From Flavobacteriaceae bacterium (GTDB lineage Bacteria; Bacteroidota; Bacteroidia; Flavobacteriales; Flavobacteriaceae), in the NCBI GenBank assembly GCA_014239275.1, contig JAAZZF010000001.1, forward strand, positions 1 through 58,112: a stretch of DNA of 58,112 nucleotides. Reading direction: 5' to 3'. A model generated the notes under the pieces. That model saw only the letters and a list, made by a program, of their open reading frames with translations. It was not told the DNA's origin and did no database searches. Each line of letters opens with the position of its first letter. The first letter of the stretch is position 1. Shown one piece after another: positions 19,756-29,579 of this stretch. The position numbers and the translations under genes were made by a program.

Positions 19756-21477
19756 CTAAAAATTTTGTTTTTTAAATTGGTCTATTATATATTCTGAGCT
19801 TCTCCAAGCTAGAGCCATAATTGTCCAAGTAGGATTTTTGTCAGCTTGTGATACAAAAGGTCCCGCATCAACTACAAATATATTAGAGACATCATGAAGC
19901 TGTTCAAATTGATTAACAACAGAATTTTTAGAATCCTTTCCCATTCTAGTTGTTCCTACCTCATGTATTATCCATCCTGGATCATTTATGCCATAATTAG
20001 ATTCTTTACCAGGCTTGCCCCATAATGGAATTCCTCCCATGTTATGGATTATCTCTTCAAAAGTATCTTGCATATGCTTAGCCTGCTTTATCTCGTTATC
20101 TGTCCATTTGTAATTAAATCTGAGAACTGGAACTCCATATTTATCAACTTTTTTAGGATCTATTTCACAATAATTAGTTTTTTGAGCTATGGACTCTCCT
20201 CTTCCTGACAAACCTATTGTTGATCCATAATATTTTTTCATATCAGACCTTAAAATATCTCCGTATCCCCCAGCCTTTTTTAATCCAAAAAATTTATTAA
20301 AACTATTTATATTAAACCCTGTTCCATAAGATGGTGCACCCAATCCTCCCCAAACTTCTATATGATATCCTCTTGCAAAATCTAATTTTTTATTGTCAAG
20401 CCACCATGGAGAATATACATGCATTCCTCCTACACCATCTTCATTATAAATCTTTCTATCTATTAATTCTGGAATAAATGCCATCATATCACCACCCGTA
20501 GAATCATGTAAATACTTTCCAATTAAATCACTGGTATTTCCCAATCCATTTGGATGTTGTTTAGATTTAGAATTCAATAGAATTCGAGCAGAACTACATG
20601 CAGAAGCAGCTAAGACAACAACTTTTCCTTTTAATTTATATTCTTTATTATCTGTTTTATCAATATAAGATACACCAGTTGCTTTGCCTTCCTCATTTGT
20701 AGTGACTGTCCTTACCATAGCATTAAGAAACATATCAATTTGACCTCCTGATTTTTGAGCTGGAAATATTAAACAAGAACCTGATGAAAAATCTGCGTAT
20801 GCCATACAACTCCTAGCACATTGATTACAATAAAAACAAACTCCTCTTTGATCATTAATTCTTTTAGTTAAAATTGACAATCTAGAGGGGATTACTTTAA
20901 CATTACTTTTTCTAGCTCCTTTCATGTAAAAAAGTTCGTGGAGTCTCGGTTTGGGAGGCGGAAGAAAAAATCCATCAGGATCATTTGACAAATTTTCCTT
21001 ACTGCCAAAAACACCAATTAATTTATCCACTTTATCGTAATAAGGCTTAACATCTTGATAAGTAATTGGCCAATCATCACCAAATCCATCAATAGATTTT
21101 TTTCTAAAATCATCAGGTCCAAACCTTAGCGATATTCTTCCCCAATGGTTAGTCCTCCCTCCTAACATTCTAGATCTAAACCATTTGAATTGAGTGTCTC
21201 CTACTTGAGAATATGGTTCTCCTTCTATTTCCCATCCGCCATATGCTTGATCAAAATCTCCGAAAAATCTAGTTGTTCCTCCACCACGTCTTGGAGATTC
21301 ATATGGCCATTTCATTTGAGTCATTTGGTCTGGGTTGGCAGGATCATAAAATGGACCTGCTTCAACAATAGCTATAGATAATCCTGCTTCTGATAAAATT
21401 TTAGTTGCCATTCCTCCACCAGCACCAGATCCAACTATTATAACATCATATTCATTGGGATTCTCTTTTATCTGCAT
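19756..21477 (-). CDS. GMC (glucose-methanol-choline) family oxidoreductase
   Basis: FAD motif YDVIIVGSGAGGGMATKILSEAGLSIAIVEAGP; HEVGTTRMGKDSKNSVVNQFEQLHDVSNIFVVDAGPFVSQADKNPTWTIMALAWRSSEYI. Confidence 0.93.
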   Translation of the reverse strand: MQIKENPNEYDVIIVGSGAGGGMATKILSEAGLSIAIVEAGPFYDPANPDQMTQMKWPYESPRRGGGTTRFFGDFDQAYGGWEIEGEPYSQVGDTQFKWFRSRMLGGRTNHWGRISLRFGPDDFRKKSIDGFGDDWPITYQDVKPYYDKVDKLIGVFGSKENLSNDPDGFFLPPPKPRLHELFYMKGARKSNVKVIPSRLSILTKRINDQRGVCFYCNQCARSCMAYADFSSGSCLIFPAQKSGGQIDMFLNAMVRTVTTNEEGKATGVSYIDKTDNKEYKLKGKVVVLAASACSSARILLNSKSKQHPNGLGNTSDLIGKYLHDSTGGDMMAFIPELIDRKIYNEDGVGGMHVYSPWWLDNKKLDFARGYHIEVWGGLGAPSYGTGFNINSFNKFFGLKKAGGYGDILRSDMKKYYGSTIGLSGRGESIAQKTNYCEIDPKKVDKYGVPVLRFNYKWTDNEIKQAKHMQDTFEEIIHNMGGIPLWGKPGKESNYGINDPGWIIHEVGTTRMGKDSKNSVVNQFEQLHDVSNIFVVDAGPFVSQADKNPTWTIMALAWRSSEYIIDQFKKQNF

Positions 21478-21556
21478 ATAATTTAATTAGTTAGAGATAT
21501 AAAACATTATAAACTTATATAATCTATTGTCTTTTTTGAAAGTTAATTTAAATAAA

Positions 21557-22312
21557 TTATAATTCTAATATTCTAATATTCCTAAATGAAATCACGCCAG
21601 GGTGATCTTGAATAGATATTTTACCTGTTTTAAATTTTCCAAAATCACAATTATGCCAAGGTTTTTGATCACAATTATTAAATTTAGTTGGAGCTACCAT
21701 TGCATCCCATTCTTCTCCGCTTAATGGAAAATTAACTATTTCTTCACCATTGTGAACTACCACTCCTTTGTTAGAATTATGATCTATTGTAATATCATAA
21801 GTATTCCATTCACCTGCAGGTTTTGTAACCCACTTAGAAGGAGCAATCATTCCATATAAAGCACCTGCTTGTGTTAAAGGTCCATCCGGCATCTCAGGGT
21901 CTAAAATTTGAATTTCAGGTCCAGTTACAAAAGGAAATTCATATTTCATATCCTCTTTAACTCCCCAAAAAAATCCACTATTAGACCTAGGACTTACTTT
22001 CCATTCTAAATGGATTTTAAAGTTTGTATAATCCTTATCACTTACTAAACTTTTATCACCCTTTCCCTTTGCATTAGCAGATGTGAAAGTTAAAACCCCA
22101 TTATTGATATCCCATCCTGACTTTTTTCCATCATCTTGAAAATAATGCCACCCTTCCATTGTATTTTCTTGAATTAAAGAAACCCAGTCATTACTTGGGG
22201 AGGATTCCATCAGATTTTCAAGAGGAATAGCTTTAATCTGTTTTTTAGAATTGTTATTGCAACTTAAAATAAAAAAAGAAGTAATAATTAATAAGCAATT
22301 TATTGTTTTCAT
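21557..22312 (-). CDS. DUF1080 / 3-keto-disaccharide hydrolase domain lipoprotein
   Basis: Lipobox FILSCNNN; DUF1080 pattern (FKIHLEWKVSPRSNSGFFWGV...PEIQILD...GALYGMIAP...GEWNTYDITIDHNSNKGVVVHNGEEIV). Confidence 0.9.
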   Translation of the reverse strand: MKTINCLLIITSFFILSCNNNSKKQIKAIPLENLMESSPSNDWVSLIQENTMEGWHYFQDDGKKSGWDINNGVLTFTSANAKGKGDKSLVSDKDYTNFKIHLEWKVSPRSNSGFFWGVKEDMKYEFPFVTGPEIQILDPEMPDGPLTQAGALYGMIAPSKWVTKPAGEWNTYDITIDHNSNKGVVVHNGEEIVNFPLSGEEWDAMVAPTKFNNCDQKPWHNCDFGKFKTGKISIQDHPGVISFRNIRILEL

Positions 22313-22390
22313 AGAACTAATATATTTATATAACGATAAGATAATTAAAAATTTATACCAAACATAAAATAATTTCTTTTAAAAAATTTT

Positions 22391-23821
22391 TTATAAATCC
22401 CAACCAGGTCTCCTCACTCTTCCCACAAATTTATTTGCTAAATCAAAATTTGTAATTCTAGTATTTTCTCCATCCCAAAGAAGTTTTTTTCTACCTATAA
22501 AATCTGTTCCATCTTTAATCATGTAGCTCCTTAAAGCTATATTCCCTATTAAAACTGTTTCTGTGAAAGGTCCTGCATATTCAATTGGTGCTGTTAACTT
22601 TTTATATTCTTTACTTCCATAACCTCCTTTAATTGCATCAATCCATTCTTTATGATGAATGTGATCTAATCCATTATTTTTATTATATATTTTATCAGTA
22701 TTTAAATGCAATGTTTTTTTGCCTTTTCTATATAATTTTGGGTTTAATCCATAAACTCCTGAACTAATAACTCCCTCTTTTCCTATTATTAATACCCCAT
22801 TTGTATTCCCTTTTTCACCCAAATAATCTTCTGCAGGTATAACTTCAGGTCTAGGTGGAATAATCCCGCCATCCATCCAAACTAGCTCTAAATCAGAGTT
22901 GGTTTTATTGTTTTTTTTAAAATGAAGAGTTACAAGTGATGCTGCCGGAGGACCTTCAGGATAATAATTTGGACTCCACATTTTTTCATAAATCTTAGCA
23001 ACACTACATTCAACATCTTTAGGATAACCTAAATTTAAAGCTTTAACAGGTAAATCTAGAATATGACAACCCATGTCTCCAAGTGCTCCAGTTCCATAGT
23101 TCCACCATCCTCTCCAATTAAAAGGATGAAATTCTGGTCTGTAAGCCATTTCCTTAGCAGGCCCCAACCATAAATCCCATTCTAAATCTTCAGGTTTACT
23201 AGCAGAGGGTTCTGGCATTTTAAAACCTTGCGGCCAAACGGGTCTATCTGTCCATGCATAAACTTTATTAATGTCACCAATTTTTTTTGTGTCTATCCAT
23301 TCCTTAACTCTTTCAACTCCAATACAGGAACCTCCCTGATTACCCATTTGAGTTATGACCTTATTTTTCTTTGCAGTAATGGTTAACTGTCTGGCTTCTT
23401 CTATATTATGAGTTAGAGGTTTTTGAATATAAACATGGAGACCTTTATTCATAGCCCTATTTCCAATCACTCCATGTGTATGATCTGGTGTGCTAATTGT
23501 AACAGCATCTAAATCTTTCTCTTTATCTAGAAGTTCATTAAAATCAACATAAAATTTAGCATTAGGATACTTTTTTCTAGATTGAATTACTCCATGTTTC
23601 CCTAATGGATGTACATCACATAAAGCAACAACTCTTTCTTTTGACGCCCAAGATTCTCTTATATCTGAACCTTTTCCTCCAGCTCCTATAGCACCAATAT
23701 TTAATTGATCGCTTGGCGCAACAAACCCAACTCCACCTAAAACATTTCTTGGAACTATAAAAATTCCTGAACCAATAAGCGAAGATTTTTTAATAAAATT
23801 TCTTCTAGACTTTTTCTTCAT
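22391..23821 (-). CDS. Gfo/Idh/MocA family oxidoreductase with Tat signal
   Basis: SRRNFIKKSSLIGSG twin-arginine signal; GAIGAGGKG..., VALCDVHP; AVTISTPDHTHGVIGNRAMNKGLHVYIQKPLTHNIEEARQL. Confidence 0.93.
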   Translation of the reverse strand: MKKKSRRNFIKKSSLIGSGIFIVPRNVLGGVGFVAPSDQLNIGAIGAGGKGSDIRESWASKERVVALCDVHPLGKHGVIQSRKKYPNAKFYVDFNELLDKEKDLDAVTISTPDHTHGVIGNRAMNKGLHVYIQKPLTHNIEEARQLTITAKKNKVITQMGNQGGSCIGVERVKEWIDTKKIGDINKVYAWTDRPVWPQGFKMPEPSASKPEDLEWDLWLGPAKEMAYRPEFHPFNWRGWWNYGTGALGDMGCHILDLPVKALNLGYPKDVECSVAKIYEKMWSPNYYPEGPPAASLVTLHFKKNNKTNSDLELVWMDGGIIPPRPEVIPAEDYLGEKGNTNGVLIIGKEGVISSGVYGLNPKLYRKGKKTLHLNTDKIYNKNNGLDHIHHKEWIDAIKGGYGSKEYKKLTAPIEYAGPFTETVLIGNIALRSYMIKDGTDFIGRKKLLWDGENTRITNFDLANKFVGRVRRPGWDL

Positions 23822-23846
23822 TTTTTTATTTAAAATTTTAAATTAT

Positions 23847-23876
23847 AAAAATTAGCATTTTAAGGTGAATGACAAA
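23847..23876 (-). promoter_or_regulatory. Putative promoter of Gfo/Idh/MocA gene: TTTG-N18-TAATTTTT
   Basis: Near match to TTTG-N19-TAnnTTTG, spacer one nt short. Confidence 0.35.
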
Positions 23877-23938
23877 TTCAAAAAAACAAATTTAATGTTA
23901 ATTATAAATTCCATAAATTGGAATTTAATTCATTTATT

Positions 23939-24655
23939 ATGAAAAAAATAATTTTCATGTTATTATTTAGTATAATAACACAAAATTTTATTTATTCTCA
24001 ATCTTTAGAAGATAAAAATGTTTTAGTTGTTTGGGGAGGTTATAAACCACATCAACCAAAACTTTTTGCAAAAAATATAATAAACTGGTTAAAAAAAGAA
24101 AAGGCAAATATTCATGAATCTAACAATTTAAATGTTTATTCAAATTATGACTCTTTGATAAAGTTTGATTTAATAATACAATCTGTAACCATGATGAACC
24201 TTTCCTCTAAACAAGAAAAAAACTTGACAAATGCTGTAAAAAATGGCGTAGGGATTGCAGGGTCTCACGGAGGACTTGGAGATTCATTTAGAAACAATAC
24301 TGCCTATCAATTTATGATTGGCGGGCAATTTGTAGAACACCCTGGAGGCAAAGTAAATTTTAAAGTAAGAATGTTGAAAGATCCATTAACAAAAGGCCTT
24401 AATGATTTTGAAATTTTTAGTGAACAATATTATTTGCACTACGACCCCAATATTAAAATATTGGCTACAACTAAATATGATGGGAATACTTATCCATGGA
24501 TAAAAGATGTTGTTATGCCTGTTGCTTGGAAAAAAATGTATGGAAAAGGAAAGGTGTTTTATATTTCAATCGGACACGATCCAAATGAATTTGTTGAATA
24601 CCCTGAGGGATGGAAACTGTTAACCAGAGGTTTTGAATGGGCTAGTAAAAACTAA
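23939..24655 (+). CDS. ThuA domain-containing secreted protein
   Basis: VLVVWGGYKPHQPKLFAKNIINWLKKE; GIAGSHGGLGDSFRNNTAYQFMIGGQFVEHPGG; GKVFYISIGHDPNEF. ATG 23939 gives a clean signal peptide, so the ORF-track start at 23918 is less likely. Confidence 0.88.
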   Translation: MKKIIFMLLFSIITQNFIYSQSLEDKNVLVVWGGYKPHQPKLFAKNIINWLKKEKANIHESNNLNVYSNYDSLIKFDLIIQSVTMMNLSSKQEKNLTNAVKNGVGIAGSHGGLGDSFRNNTAYQFMIGGQFVEHPGGKVNFKVRMLKDPLTKGLNDFEIFSEQYYLHYDPNIKILATTKYDGNTYPWIKDVVMPVAWKKMYGKGKVFYISIGHDPNEFVEYPEGWKLLTRGFEWASKN

Positions 24656-25365
24656 AAACTTTTTAAGTTAATTAACTCTTGTTTTGTAATATTCCTCCAT
24701 TGTCCGCGAGATAAATCTTTTTTGGTAAAATTTGAAAAGAGAACTCTATCAAGTGATATTATTTTATAGTTAAAATCTAATAAAAGTTTTTCTAAATCTT
24801 TAATATTATGGATAGATAGTTCTATGCCAATTTCATTTTTATTTGCCCCATCTACATAATTAATTGATTTAATTTTCAATTTATCGTTAAAATCTAAATC
24901 TTTGATATTCTTTAAATCTTTTTGCAAAAAATCAACATCTAGTTTTAAATGAAAAATTTGATTTATCAGATTCTTTTTTGCATTTATTTGAATTACAAAT
25001 TCAGTGTCATTTGAGAGAATAATAAGTCCAGTATGATTTTCTTTTAAAAAATCTAAAGACATTATTCTATTTTCTTCTTTAATAGAAGACAAAAGAGAAA
25101 AAACAGTTTTGGAATTTTTTTTTGTGGAAATACAATGAAACCCTTTTGGTTTATTTAAAATAATATACTGCATTTTAACAGGAAATACTTTTCTTCCATC
25201 TAACTTCACACTATCCTTTAAAGACACCTTAGAGCCTAATCGAACAATAATTTTATCGTTTACTGATACTCTACCTTGACTTATGTAATCATCTGCTTGT
25301 CTTCTGTTACAAAAGCCTGAATTTGAGATAAATTTGTTTAATCTAATTGTATTTTGGGTTGTCAT
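24652..25365 (-). CDS. S4-domain RluB/E/F-type pseudouridine synthase homolog, probably degenerate
   Basis: S4 domain IRLNKFISNSGFCNRRQADDYISQGRVSVND; ILNKPKGFHC; C-terminal RGQWRNITKQEL. The GRLD catalytic motif is not preserved (DFLKENHTGLIILSND). Confidence 0.75.
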   Translation of the reverse strand: MTTQNTIRLNKFISNSGFCNRRQADDYISQGRVSVNDKIIVRLGSKVSLKDSVKLDGRKVFPVKMQYIILNKPKGFHCISTKKNSKTVFSLLSSIKEENRIMSLDFLKENHTGLIILSNDTEFVIQINAKKNLINQIFHLKLDVDFLQKDLKNIKDLDFNDKLKIKSINYVDGANKNEIGIELSIHNIKDLEKLLLDFNYKIISLDRVLFSNFTKKDLSRGQWRNITKQELINLKSF

Positions 25366-25375
25366 AATTTAAGAA

Positions 25376-26260
25376 TCAAAATCCGTGCAAGATAATACTA
25401 AAAAGCCCTATAATAATTAAGACTTTTAAAGAATTGTGTAATGTTTCATAATATTTATTATCATTAAATTTCCATAATAAATAAAGAAATGGAAAGAAAA
25501 ATGGTATTGAAAAAAAATAGAAATAAACCATTAAAGAAATGTCGTAATTTATAATTAAATTAAAACAAATTGCTATTACTAAAAGAACATAAATTGTTAT
25601 ATAACTTTTGGTCAATTTGTCACCATATATTACTGGGATGGTAAGGTAATTCATTGTAAAGTCTCCTTTTAAATTTTTTAAATCCTTTATTAATTCCTTA
25701 ATTAATATCACAAAAAAAAGAAACGAAGCATGTGTAATTATTTCCATTGAAAAATTCTTATAATAAAGACTAATCGCAAAGAATGGAGCAATAACTAATA
25801 GTACTGAAAAAAAATTTCCAATAAATGGATATTTACTTATTTTAATAGAATAGATAAAAATTCCTAATATGTAAAAACTAAAGAAAAGCAATGCTTTAAA
25901 AGAAACTAGAGCAGAAAAAATCAATGCGAGAATATTTAAAAAAACATAAACAAATAATTTTGTCCTGCCAGAAATTTCTTTTTCCAAAATAGTTTTTAGT
26001 GGTCTGTTTATTAAATCCTTATCCGAATCATAAAAATTATTAATTATATATCCAGCTGATATAGAAGATGAAGAAGAAAGAGCTATAAACCATATATTAT
26101 AATCTAATATAACAGAAATAACATAATTGGAATTCGAAAAAATAAATATTGAAGAAACTAATTGAGCGAATATCATGAATATGACATTGTAGCCCCTTAC
26201 TACAGAAAATAAGCTCAATATTTTTATTAAAATTTTCTTGTTGAAAAAAGAAAAAGACAT
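25376..26260 (-). CDS. UbiA family prenyltransferase (geranylgeranylglycerol-phosphate geranylgeranyltransferase-like)
   Basis: Multi-TM; first Asp-rich motif NNFYDSDKDLINRP; second motif KELIKDLKNLKGDFTM.NYLTIPVIYG. Confidence 0.87.
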   Translation of the reverse strand: MSFSFFNKKILIKILSLFSVVRGYNVIFMIFAQLVSSIFIFSNSNYVISVILDYNIWFIALSSSSSISAGYIINNFYDSDKDLINRPLKTILEKEISGRTKLFVYVFLNILALIFSALVSFKALLFFSFYILGIFIYSIKISKYPFIGNFFSVLLVIAPFFAISLYYKNFSMEIITHASFLFFVILIKELIKDLKNLKGDFTMNYLTIPVIYGDKLTKSYITIYVLLVIAICFNLIINYDISLMVYFYFFSIPFFFPFLYLLWKFNDNKYYETLHNSLKVLIIIGLFSIILHGF

Positions 26261-26265
26261 TGAAA

Positions 26266-27195
26266 TTAAAAATTATAGACGACCTCTAGTTTATAATCTT
26301 TCAATGCAGATTTTGCTTTTTTAAAATCTTCAGAGAAACCTAAAATATAACCACCACCTCCAGATCCACATAATTTTAAAAAATAGTCATTTGATTCAAT
26401 ACCTTTAGCCCAAATATTGTGGAAATTTTTTGGGATCATAGGCTTAAAATTATCTAGAACAACTTTTGATAAATTTCTAATATCTAAAAAAAGTGATTTA
26501 AAATTTCCTTCTAAAAAATTATCAACACAAGAATCCGTAATTCTAATAAAATCTTCTCGAATTATTTTACTATAATTTTTATTTTTCATAGAGTTAAAAA
26601 AAATATCTACCATAGGAGCAGTTTCACTAGACTTACCACTATCTAATAAAAAAACAGTTCCTTTTCCTGTCGAAGATTGAAATGGGATTCCAGTTGTTTC
26701 AATTTGATTTTTTGAACGAATTAATATTGGTAAACTCAGGTAGCTATTTAATGGATCTAGTCCAGAAGATTTACCATGAAAATGAGATTCCATTTTAGAA
26801 AAAATATTTTTCAAAATTATAATTTTGTCTTTGGTTAAATTTTCCAAAACAGTAATCTTATTTTCTGCATAACGGTCATAGAAGGCTGCGACTAAAGCAC
26901 CACTACTTCCTATTCCATATCCTTGGGGAATTGTGCTGTCAAAGTACATTCCTTTTGAAAGATCATCATTCATTTTATTAAAATCAAAAAGAACAATCGA
27001 ATTATCTATTTTCAATAAATAATCTCTAAAAATTGAAAGATTTTCGTTTGATTCCTTTACAATCTCAATTCTTAAATCTCCTAACTTTAATCCTCCTTTA
27101 TAAAAATTATAGGGAATTGAAAGTCCTTTAGAGTTTTTTATAATACCATACTCGCCAAACAATAAAATCTTTGAATAGAATAAAGGCGCGCTCAT
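26266..27195 (-). CDS. GHMP kinase, mevalonate kinase-like
   Basis: SKILLFGEYGIIKNSKGLSIP; IPQGYGIGSSGALVAAFYDRY; KLCGSGGGGYILGF; next to mvaD. Confidence 0.85.
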   Translation of the reverse strand: MSAPLFYSKILLFGEYGIIKNSKGLSIPYNFYKGGLKLGDLRIEIVKESNENLSIFRDYLLKIDNSIVLFDFNKMNDDLSKGMYFDSTIPQGYGIGSSGALVAAFYDRYAENKITVLENLTKDKIIILKNIFSKMESHFHGKSSGLDPLNSYLSLPILIRSKNQIETTGIPFQSSTGKGTVFLLDSGKSSETAPMVDIFFNSMKNKNYSKIIREDFIRITDSCVDNFLEGNFKSLFLDIRNLSKVVLDNFKPMIPKNFHNIWAKGIESNDYFLKLCGSGGGGYILGFSEDFKKAKSALKDYKLEVVYNF

Positions 27196-27204
27196 TTTAT
27201 AAAA

Positions 27205-28278
27205 TTACAATTTTAATGGTCCAATCCCAATCATGTCATTTATAAATTGTCCTGATTCACAAAATTTGATTAATTTATTTCTGATAAATTCCTGAATAGG
27301 ATCATATTCTTTTTTTGGATAAATCAAATGAATATTTGCTCCAGCATCTAAAGTGAAGCATATTTTTGAATCATTTTCTTTTCTATATTTCCAAATTAAA
27401 TTTATAATTTTTATAGTATTAGGTTTAAGTAATATATAATATGGATCTGAAGTCATCATCATAGCATGAAGAGATAAAGCTTCTAATTCAACTACTTTAA
27501 TAAACATATCATAATCACCCCTTTCTAATGCGTTTTTTAGATTTTTTAAACTAATTTTAACTTGGTTCAAACGATCATTTGAGAAACTATGACCTTCCAT
27601 TAAATGATGACCCATTGTACTGGAAACTTCTTTTTTTTCTTTATCAACAATTAAAACTGTATCACAAATTTCCTTATAAACATCATGAATTTTATTTGGA
27701 TAATTCATTGCATATAAATCACTACTAAAATCAAAAAAGTCTGATCTTCCCCATATAGAAAAAAACCCTAAAATACTTCTACATGCACTTCCTGAACCAA
27801 GTCTTGCAATAAAAGAAGCTTTTTTTAAAAAAAACTTATCATCAATGGATGGGTTTAATTCCTTCTCGATATCCATTATACAGAGAGATAATGCACTATA
27901 TGAAGAAGCTGATGAAGCAATTCCACTGCTATGTGGAAAAGAATTCCTAGACTCAATTTTTAATTCAAGATTTGATAGATAAGGACAATATTTTTCAATC
28001 TTGATAAAAAATTGTCTTAATTTCTTTTCAAAACTAGGATTGTTTTCTCCCTCAAACAAAAAACTAAATTCTAGCTTGCTAACTTTTTTAGTTTGATATG
28101 AAATTTTTGTTTGAGTAAAACAATTTTTCAATGTAATACTTATCGACGGGTTTAATGGAATCTGGTTATTTTTTTTGCCCCAATATTTTATTAATGCAAT
28201 ATTACTGGGAGATCTCCATTCAGAGGCACCACTAATAGTTTGAAAATTGTTTGAATTAAATATAAAATCATTTATCAT
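27205..28278 (-). CDS. mvaD: Diphosphomevalonate decarboxylase
   Basis: WRSPSNIALIKYWGKKNNQIPLNPSISITL; FPHSSGIASSASSYSALSLC; GSGSACRSILGFFSIWG; FTLDAGANIHLIYP. Confidence 0.95.
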   Translation of the reverse strand: MINDFIFNSNNFQTISGASEWRSPSNIALIKYWGKKNNQIPLNPSISITLKNCFTQTKISYQTKKVSKLEFSFLFEGENNPSFEKKLRQFFIKIEKYCPYLSNLELKIESRNSFPHSSGIASSASSYSALSLCIMDIEKELNPSIDDKFFLKKASFIARLGSGSACRSILGFFSIWGRSDFFDFSSDLYAMNYPNKIHDVYKEICDTVLIVDKEKKEVSSTMGHHLMEGHSFSNDRLNQVKISLKNLKNALERGDYDMFIKVVELEALSLHAMMMTSDPYYILLKPNTIKIINLIWKYRKENDSKICFTLDAGANIHLIYPKKEYDPIQEFIRNKLIKFCESGQFINDMIGIGPLKL

Positions 28279-29333
28279 TCTATTGACTTTATAGTTGAAC
28301 CTTCATATTTTCGTTTAGAACCATCAAAACCTTCAATTCCAGTAACTGTTGTATATCTTAAAATATTTTTTTTATTAGGGTAAATAATTTTAAAAGCAGC
28401 TTGACACATTAGAGTGGCTTCATGAAAACCACATAAAATTAATTTTAATTTACCTGGATATGTATTTATATCTCCAATTGCAAAAATTCCCGGAATATTT
28501 GTTTGATAATCTAAAGCATTATTAACACAAATTGAATTTTTTCTTATTTCAAGGCCCCAATTTGATATTTTATCCAATTTGGGAATTAAACCAAATAGGG
28601 GAATAAAAAAATCTGTGTTCATTTCTTTTTCTTCATCATTTATTTTTATTCTGACACTTTCTAATTTTTTTTCTCCTCTTAACCCAATTACTTCTCCAGG
28701 TGTAATAACATCAATTAAAAAATTATTTTTTAATTTTTGAACTTTTTCAATTGAATCAAAAGCACCTCTGAATTCTGTTCTTCTATGAACTAATGTGACT
28801 TTTCTTGTAATTTTTTGTAATTCAATAGTCCAATCTAATGCAGAATCCCCACCACCAGAAATTATAATATTTTTATTTTTAAATACTTTTGTATCTTTAA
28901 TCATATACTCTACTCCATTTCCTTCATATTTATTTATGTTCTTTATATGAGGTTTCCTTGGATCAAAACTTCCAAGTCCTCCAGCAATAGCAATAACTTT
29001 TGCATTATGAATAGTTCCCTTATCAGTTATCACATTAAATGAGCCATCTTTTTGTTTTTCTAAATCTTTAGCAGACTCAGATAAAGTATAACCTGGTTTA
29101 AATGGCTTAATTTGTTGTAATAAATTATTTATAAGTTTTCCAGCTAAAATTTCAGGAATAGCTGGAATATCAAAAATTGGTTTTTTTGGATATATTTCTG
29201 CACATTGTCCTCCAGGTTTTGCTAATGCATCAATTATATGACATTTTAAACCTAATAAGCCCGCTTCAAAAACTGTAAACAAACCTGTGGGACCTCCCCC
29301 AATGATTAAAATGTCCGTTTTGATTATTTTCAT
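28275..29333 (-). CDS. Ferredoxin--NADP+ reductase / TrxB-like FAD-dependent oxidoreductase
   Basis: TDILIIGGGPTGLFTVFEAGLLGLKCHIIDALAKPGGQCAEIYPKKPIFDIPA; IISGGGDSALDWTIEL; no CxxC. Confidence 0.88.
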   Translation of the reverse strand: MKIIKTDILIIGGGPTGLFTVFEAGLLGLKCHIIDALAKPGGQCAEIYPKKPIFDIPAIPEILAGKLINNLLQQIKPFKPGYTLSESAKDLEKQKDGSFNVITDKGTIHNAKVIAIAGGLGSFDPRKPHIKNINKYEGNGVEYMIKDTKVFKNKNIIISGGGDSALDWTIELQKITRKVTLVHRRTEFRGAFDSIEKVQKLKNNFLIDVITPGEVIGLRGEKKLESVRIKINDEEKEMNTDFFIPLFGLIPKLDKISNWGLEIRKNSICVNNALDYQTNIPGIFAIGDINTYPGKLKLILCGFHEATLMCQAAFKIIYPNKKNILRYTTVTGIEGFDGSKRKYEGSTIKSIE

Positions 29334-29337
29334 TTAT

Positions 29338-29574
29338 CTATTCTACACTAATAACTTTTTTAATTTGAGGAGCATGTTTTTTAATGGTCATCTCTACCCC
29401 ATTTTTTAAAGTCATCTGGTTTACAGTACAACTAACGCAATTCCCCATTAATTGAACCTTAACAATATTATCTTTAATTGATAATAGAGCTATGTCTCCA
29501 CCATCAGATAAAAGAAAAGGCCTTATTTCTTCTAATGCAGATTCTACTTTTTTTGTTAATAAATTTTTATTCAT
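29338..29574 (-). CDS. NifU C-terminal domain Fe-S scaffold protein
   Basis: ALEEIRPFLLSDGGDIALL...VQLMGNCVSCTVNQMTLKNGVE (CxxC). Confidence 0.93.
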   Translation of the reverse strand: MNKNLLTKKVESALEEIRPFLLSDGGDIALLSIKDNIVKVQLMGNCVSCTVNQMTLKNGVEMTIKKHAPQIKKVISVE

Positions 29575-29579
29575 AATAA

